A DNA stretch of 64,000 nucleotides from Sphingorhabdus sp. 109. GTDB taxonomy: Bacteria; Pseudomonadota; Alphaproteobacteria; Sphingomonadales; Sphingomonadaceae. This document shows positions 63,697-64,000 of this stretch, piece by piece; the first letter of the stretch is position 1; every line of letters starts with the position of its first letter. The position numbers and the translations under genes are program-made. The notes beneath the pieces were generated by a model. The model had not been told where the DNA came from, searched no databases, and saw nothing but the letters and a program-made list of their open reading frames with translations. The DNA lies in the NCBI RefSeq assembly GCF_902506555.1, contig NZ_LR732707.1:1765138-1829137 (forward strand), written 5' to 3'.

Positions 63697-64000
63697 TCAG
63701 GCCTTCAGATCGGGATCCAGTTCCAAATCGTCGTCCAGCTGCACGCCGTAACTGTTCAGCAGCATCGACACCTGGCTATATTGGCCGACGGTCATCACCA
63801 GATCCATGCGCTGCTTTTCGGTGAGGTCCGAAAGAGCAACCCAAGTAGCGTCCGACACGTGGCCATCGCTGGTCAGTTCATCAGTGGCGCGGAGCATTGC
63901 GCTCTCAACCGGTGTCCAGCCCGGCGCGTCCGGCCCGGCCTTGATCCGTTCGATTTCAGCATCGGTCAGACCACAGTCCTTGCCGATGCGGACATGTTGC
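63697..64000 (-). CDS. Carboxymuconolactone decarboxylase-family protein (5' end cut by window edge)
   Basis: About 100 C-terminal residues are visible, up to the right window edge, with the start outside. The sequence shows GLTDAEIERIKAGPDAPGW, MLRATDEL and the conserved MTVGQYSQVSMLLNSYGVQL of the CMD/AhpD-like family in sphingomonads. The visible piece lacks the CxxC of AhpD, so it is more like a decarboxylase-type or unknown-role member. It ends 12 bases after the LysR gene, in the opposite direction. Confidence 0.75.
   Translation of the reverse strand, partial: QHVRIGKDCGLTDAEIERIKAGPDAPGWTPVESAMLRATDELTSDGHVSDATWVALSDLTEKQRMDLVMTVGQYSQVSMLLNSYGVQLDDDLELDPDLKA

Overview
The window is 64 kb of a high-GC, gene-dense bacterial chromosome that fits an alphaproteobacterium of the order Sphingomonadales. 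Several features support this: a two-gene MetH, an RcdA/DUF1465 protein, a PhoK-type alkaline phosphatase like that of Sphingomonas, COQ9 with a UbiH-type hydroxylase, a bacterial CDC48, and one GGAAC-N16-CGTT general-stress (EcfG-type) promoter. The genus cannot be fixed from the sequence; Parasphingorhabdus or Sphingorhabdus-like is a guess. I see no phage, insertion sequence, CRISPR array, tRNA or rRNA. The window cuts one gene at each end.

Layout. 1-7.6 kb: VWA protein (cut at the left edge), an OmpA / 33-aa membrane peptide / HhH protein set, a CBS-domain transporter, an OmpA lipoprotein, an SDR and a ubiquinone hydroxylase. 7.7-13 kb: ftsK, lolA, a candidate small RNA, xthA, ribA. 13-16 kb: TetR with a Bcr/CflA pump. 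15.7-21.6 kb: ssb, feoAB, COQ9, an Old Yellow Enzyme, rcdA and two YdcH proteins. 21.7-29.5 kb: ptsP, a RodZ-like protein, ybgF, tilS, ftsH, rpoZ. 29.7-32.8 kb: PLD enzyme, class A beta-lactamase-like lipoprotein and two small lipoproteins. 33-38.7 kb: the methionine operon, an ArsR-methyltransferase regulator followed by metF and a split metH. 38.9-44.3 kb: beta-helix protein, PhoK-like phosphatase, DsbD/ScsB protein and redoxin. 44.3-45.0 kb: a 718-base gap with no protein gene but strong RNA structure. 45-49.7 kb: uvrB, DUF3617 lipoprotein, M20 hydrolase, DksA-like protein. 49.9-54.3 kb: ybgC-tolQRAB-pal. 54.3-64 kb: M16 peptidase, methyltransferase, ABM protein, MFS transporter, CDC48, a GcvA-like LysR regulator beside a candidate small RNA, and a CMD-family protein cut at the right edge.

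Themes. Much of the region serves the cell envelope: Tol-Pal, YbgF, LolA, FtsK, FtsH, RodZ-like and OmpA proteins. Others serve one-carbon and methyl metabolism, iron uptake and ubiquinone synthesis. The protein genes are mostly ordinary. The less expected signals lie between genes: a ~430-nt structured RNA on the minus strand near 44.5 kb, a GcvA-like regulator with a divergent short RNA whose promoter has a 19-bp spacer filled by an inverted repeat, a C-rich small RNA after lolA, a 16-bp hairpin inside metH, and a terminator that swallows the ribosome binding site of the next gene. All of these come from reading base pairing and motifs by eye; no search or folding program was run.
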